Shown here piece after piece: positions 60,638 to 64,000 of a stretch of 64,000 bases of DNA. Each line of letters starts with the position of its first letter. Positions within the stretch are counted from its first letter, which is position 1. Location of the stretch: NCBI GenBank assembly GCA_027214255.1, contig JAPWHL010000002.1, positions 248,001 to 312,000 of the forward strand, in the 5' to 3' direction. Both the position numbers and the translations under genes were made by a program. Below the pieces are notes generated by a model, which worked only from the letters and a program-made list of their open reading frames with translations, was not told the origin of the DNA and did not search any database. This stretch comes from Roseovarius aestuarii. GTDB lineage: Bacteria; Pseudomonadota; Alphaproteobacteria; Rhodobacterales; Rhodobacteraceae.

Positions 60638-63600
60638 TTATTTGATGAGAAGCTTCGCTTCGTGCTTTTTCAGCGAACGGCGGGCGGCTTGATAAGCCTC
60701 GATGCCGGTCAGCTCGCGCAGCTCTGGGAAGAGGTGATAGATTTCGTCCCGTTGCTCGGCGCCCATGCCATCCAGCGTCTGCTCACCGGGCTGGAAGCTT
60801 TCGGTCCAGCTGCCGTTGGACAGCACCACTTCGTGTTGGTCGAACATGAAGTGGATATAACTGATCGCGCCAGTGTCGACCGCATCCACGCCCTCAAGTC
60901 CGGTCAGATGCTTGGCGGATGCCAGCACTTCGCGATCCTCAAAGTAGAGAGCCGATTTCTCGTTGTTGATCAGCACACGGTGGTTTGGGCTGACCAGCAG
61001 GTCACGCTCGGGCAGATCACGACCCAGGCTTCCGGCGCGGATCAGGATTGGCTTCAGATGTTGCGCTTGCAACAACTCGGCTCCGGCCAGATCACGGCGT
61101 CCCATCCAACGGATTTCTTGCAGGCCGTTGTCGCGGGTGATGATCCTGTCGCCCACTTGCAGGTCCTCGACAAAGCGCTCACCCTTGGGTGTGGCGATCA
61201 CAGTGCCCGGCGTAAAGCAGGGGATGATCCGCTCAATTTCGGCAAACTGCATGGACCCTGTGACTGCACCACCGGGAGCATCCAGGAAATTGACCGTACC
61301 GCTGGTCGAGTTGCCATCGGGATCAACGGTTTCGTTAACGATTTCGTACGGCCCGACCCCGCTTAGATCAAGCGTGTCAAAGTCATCGCCACCCGATCCG
61401 CCATCTGCAACATCGCCGTTACCTTCTTCGGCAGAGCCGATAATGAACGTGTCGCGTCCGGTGTCACCCGTCATCGTGTCGGCACCTGCGCCGCCATTAA
61501 TGACGTCGTTGTCGGCACGACCTTCGATCACATCGTCGCCATCGCCACCAAGGATCGTATCATCGCCGTTGCCGCCTTGGATGGTGTCGTCACCGTCACC
61601 GCCCATCAGGCTGTCGTCACCATCTTGGCCGCGGATCGAGTCATCGTCGATGCCACCGTCGATTGTATCGTTTCCGGCACCGCCAAGGATCGTGTCGTTA
61701 TCATCCTCGCCAAAGATCAGGTCATCGCCTGCACCGCCGTCGATGTAGTCGTCCGCATTGTCGAGCTCAGGATCGGTTGCGTCCGGGATATTGGCCGAAG
61801 GCTCGTTGATACCGCCATAGATGGTGTCGTTGCCGTCGCCGCCCAGGATCGTATCGCTGCCTTCGCCGCCGATGATATAATCATCTCCGGCTCCGCCGCT
61901 GATCTCGTCATCGTCCAGACCGGCGTCGATATAGTCATCGCCGTTACCGCCAGTGATCGTGTCAGCATCATCGCCGGTAAAGATCGTGTCATTGCCAGCT
62001 CCGCCCGCTACGAGGTCGCGGTCGTTATCCACATCCCCGTCTTCGGGAATTGTGGTGCCGAACCCGTCATCGGGCAGCGGGAAGTTTGGATCGCTGGGTG
62101 AACCAACCGGTGCAGATGTGTCGATATAGTCATCGCCACCGCCGCCAAGGGCCGTGTCCTGACCGTCGCCACCCAGGATCGAGTCATTCCCCGGTCCGCC
62201 GATCAGGCTGTCGTCACCGTCGCCGCCATTCAACGTGTTGTTGCCGTCGTCACCGCGCAAGGTGTCATCGCCAGCGCCGCCATCAAGGCTGTCGTCGCCA
62301 TCGTCACCCCGCATGCTGTCGTCGCCCTCGCCACCGTTCAGGGTGTCATCGCCGTCACGACCACGAACCGTATCGTCACCATCTCCGGCCTCGACGATAT
62401 CATCGTTCGAACCGACATTACCAAGGATCGCATCGTTGTCATCAATGGTGTCGCCATCCGGATCACCGGCATAGCCCAGATCGATCTCGTCATCACCATC
62501 TGTGCCAGACACGATACCATCGGGACCAGTTGCATCTTCAACCGTGACAGTAACCGTTTCGGTCACAGAGCCACCGTTGTCATCCGTGACCGTGTACTCA
62601 AACGTGTCCGTTCCGGTAAAGCCCGCATCGGGTGTGTAAGTCACCGTATTGTCACCATTGACGACGGCCGTACCATTGGCCGGGTCCGACGCCTCTGCCA
62701 CCCGCAGCGTATCGCCATCGGGATCCGAGTCATTTGCCAGAACATTGATTTCGACAGATTCACCTTCGGTGGTGCTTGCAGCATCCGGTGTCGTGTCAGG
62801 TGCCGTGTTGGCATCCGGCAGGATCAGATTCTCGATCTCGGTGAATGTCATGCTGCCAGTCGGCTCGCCGGTCACCGGATCAAGGAATTCAACAGTACCC
62901 GACGTCGAGTTGCCATCGGCATCGTCCGTCTGGTCGATAACGCGCAGTGGGCCGCTGTCGGACAGATCAAGTGTATCGTTGTCTGTGCCGCCGTCTCCAC
63001 CATCCACGGTATCACCATCGGTGCCGCCAATGATCGTGTCATCGCCATCGCCGCCGTCGATGTCGTCCGCGCCGTCACCGCCGGTCAGAACGTCATCGCC
63101 GCCCTCGCCCAGCAAAGTGTCGTCGCCGTCGTCACCCGACAGTGTGTCGTCGCCCTCGGCAACCACAGGATAGGCATCGTAATAAACATCGGTGAACTTA
63201 ATACCCGATGTTGCGTCGCCATCCTGGCTGTGCACCACGGTAATCTCGCTAACGGGGCCGGGGATTTCGACCAATACCGAGTAAGGCGTGTCGCTGTCCT
63301 CGGCATAGCCGCCATCACTGTCAGCCGTATCCACGCCAGCAACCCCGTCTGTGTCGGACATGATCAGGCCGCTGCCGCCAGTCAAAGTAACTGTGATCGG
63401 GTTGCCGTCGGCATCCAGCGCCGAAACCTTTACGATGCCGTCGCCGTCAACGTCGTTGATACGGAATGTCACGTTTTCAACGGGGTTCGAGAAGCGCATC
63501 GTGTGTTCTTGGCTGTTTCCGACACCACCCAGAATGTTATCGAACGAGCTATTTGGGTTGGCGGTTTCGCCCGCTGGCGCAACACCGTCCACCAAGTGAT

Positions 63601-64000
63601 AGTTATCTGCAAAAACAACGTTGTTGTTCACGCCTTCATTACCCGTCAACGAATAAGAAAACGTCACGTTGCCGGTATCCAGCGAAAAATCGCCCAGCGT
63701 GTCTTGATCGTCGATACCATCCGTGCCGTCCGCACCGTCCGGATCGGGTGCTTCGCTCCATTTGAGGACTTCCCGCACGGGAGTGTTGTCCGAAATGTCG
63801 CGATCGCCAAGGATCAGGTCATCACCTGCGCCACCCGACAAGTCATCATTGCCTGCGCCGCCAAAAATTTCGTCATCCGCAGCGCCGGAATCGACCGTGT
63901 CATCGCCGTCACCCGCGTTTACGACATCCATATCGCCTGCTTGATCTGCCAGAGACGCGTCTCCACCGTCAATCACATCGCCATCCGCGTCAGGAGCAGT
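60638..64000 (-). CDS. Giant RTX calcium-binding protein with C-terminal Hint domain (N-terminus beyond window)
   Basis: Probably secreted by a type I system. 1,120 residues are visible and the frame is open to the right edge; the first in-frame GTG at 63976 is internal. In order: acidic repeats, a beta-rich domain (about 63770-63140, with NVTFRINDVDGDGI), RTX nonapeptides, a cadherin/Ig-like domain (about 62810-62525, VLANDSDPDGDTL and GTDTFEYTVTDDNGGS), a long RTX block (about 62500-61400, repeats GGDGDD, GGAGND), and a Hint domain starting at Cys (CFTPGT, codon 61217-61219) with SPNHRVLIN. A module of about 50 residues occurs twice, the second copy abutting the Hint domain. Confidence 0.88.
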   Translation of the reverse strand, partial: TAPDADGDVIDGGDASLADQAGDMDVVNAGDGDDTVDSGAADDEIFGGAGNDDLSGGAGDDLILGDRDISDNTPVREVLKWSEAPDPDGADGTDGIDDQDTLGDFSLDTGNVTFSYSLTGNEGVNNNVVFADNYHLVDGVAPAGETANPNSSFDNILGGVGNSQEHTMRFSNPVENVTFRINDVDGDGIVKVSALDADGNPITVTLTGGSGLIMSDTDGVAGVDTADSDGGYAEDSDTPYSVLVEIPGPVSEITVVHSQDGDATSGIKFTDVYYDAYPVVAEGDDTLSGDDGDDTLLGEGGDDVLTGGDGADDIDGGDGDDTIIGGTDGDTVDGGDGGTDNDTLDLSDSGPLRVIDQTDDADGNSTSGTVEFLDPVTGEPTGSMTFTEIENLILPDANTAPDTTPDAASTTEGESVEINVLANDSDPDGDTLRVAEASDPANGTAVVNGDNTVTYTPDAGFTGTDTFEYTVTDDNGGSVTETVTVTVEDATGPDGIVSGTDGDDEIDLGYAGDPDGDTIDDNDAILGNVGSNDDIVEAGDGDDTVRGRDGDDTLNGGEGDDSMRGDDGDDSLDGGAGDDTLRGDDGNNTLNGGDGDDSLIGGPGNDSILGGDGQDTALGGGGDDYIDTSAPVGSPSDPNFPLPDDGFGTTIPEDGDVDNDRDLVAGGAGNDTIFTGDDADTITGGNGDDYIDAGLDDDEISGGAGDDYIIGGEGSDTILGGDGNDTIYGGINEPSANIPDATDPELDNADDYIDGGAGDDLIFGEDDNDTILGGAGNDTIDGGIDDDSIRGQDGDDSLMGGDGDDTIQGGNGDDTILGGDGDDVIEGRADNDVINGGAGADTMTGDTGRDTFIIGSAEEGNGDVADGGSGGDDFDTLDLSGVGPYEIVNETVDPDGNSTSGTVNFLDAPGGAVTGSMQFAEIERIIPCFTPGTVIATPKGERFVEDLQVGDRIITRDNGLQEIRWMGRRDLAGAELLQAQHLKPILIRAGSLGRDLPERDLLVSPNHRVLINNEKSALYFEDREVLASAKHLTGLEGVDAVDTGAISYIHFMFDQHEVVLSNGSWTESFQPGEQTLDGMGAEQRDEIYHLFPELRELTGIEAYQAARRSLKKHEAKLLIK

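Noticed and set aside
60700..63950. Highly repetitive DNA resembling a CRISPR array or satellite
   Set aside because: The repeats vary in sequence and length and translate in one frame into GGxGxD RTX nonapeptides on the minus strand; there are no unique spacers of constant length and no cas genes.

Overview
This 64-kb window looks like chromosomal DNA of a roseobacter-type alphaproteobacterium (Rhodobacteraceae). The evidence is the CtrA/SciP/CckA cell-cycle genes, the use of LpxI rather than LpxH, an alphaproteobacterial SOS box (GTTC-N7-GTTC) before recA, a short type-2 ArgC, a RamA/RACo-like corrinoid activator and a large RTX protein ending in a Hint domain. Nearly everything is densely packed core genome. 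I saw no rRNA, tRNA, insertion sequence, prophage or CRISPR array.

Layout. 1-4.9 kb: ligA (its last codons lie beyond the left edge), ctrA and sciP on the minus strand, with mnmA divergent. 4.9-17.6 kb: one long minus-strand run for envelope biogenesis and translation, transcribed pyrH, frr, uppS, cdsA, dxr, rseP, a 41-aa membrane protein, bamA, skp/ompH, fabZ, lpxA, lpxI, lpxB, often with 1- or 4-base stop/start overlaps. 17.8-28.2 kb: miaA, an AraC-type regulator, a lytic transglycosylase, ssb, an acyltransferase, typA, then alaS with a DUF1330 gene, and recA. 28.4-34.2 kb: a sulfotransferase-like gene, cckA, an rsmB-type methyltransferase and guaB. 34.3-35.9 kb: a small secreted protein whose frame is broken by one TGA, then an agmatinase-family gene.

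36.2-44.6 kb is the metabolic centre of interest. It holds a RACo-like activator, a LuxR-family regulator with a degenerate receiver, and two operons for part of the serine cycle: sgaA-hpr, closed by a strong terminator, and mcl-mtkA-mtkB. Malate is activated to malyl-CoA and cleaved to acetyl-CoA and glyoxylate. Glyoxylate is transaminated with serine, and the hydroxypyruvate formed is reduced to glycerate. Both operons carry the same inverted repeat (CGGGTA-N8/9-TACCCGTTC) upstream, which I propose is a shared operator.

45-64 kb: ndk, an ABC-F ATPase, a MarC protein, a retropepsin-like membrane protease, holC-pepA on the minus strand, then the plus-strand run lptF-lptG-lptD-surA-pdxA-rsmA-mobA-like. 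It ends with argC and a giant RTX/Hint protein on the minus strand, whose N-terminus lies beyond the right edge.

Cell-cycle wiring is visible. A perfect CtrA box (TTAA-N7-TTAAC) lies before cckA, a one-mismatch box before ctrA, and an unexplained tandem 15-bp repeat lies between sciP and mnmA. All calls come from reading the sequence by eye; no database search was run.
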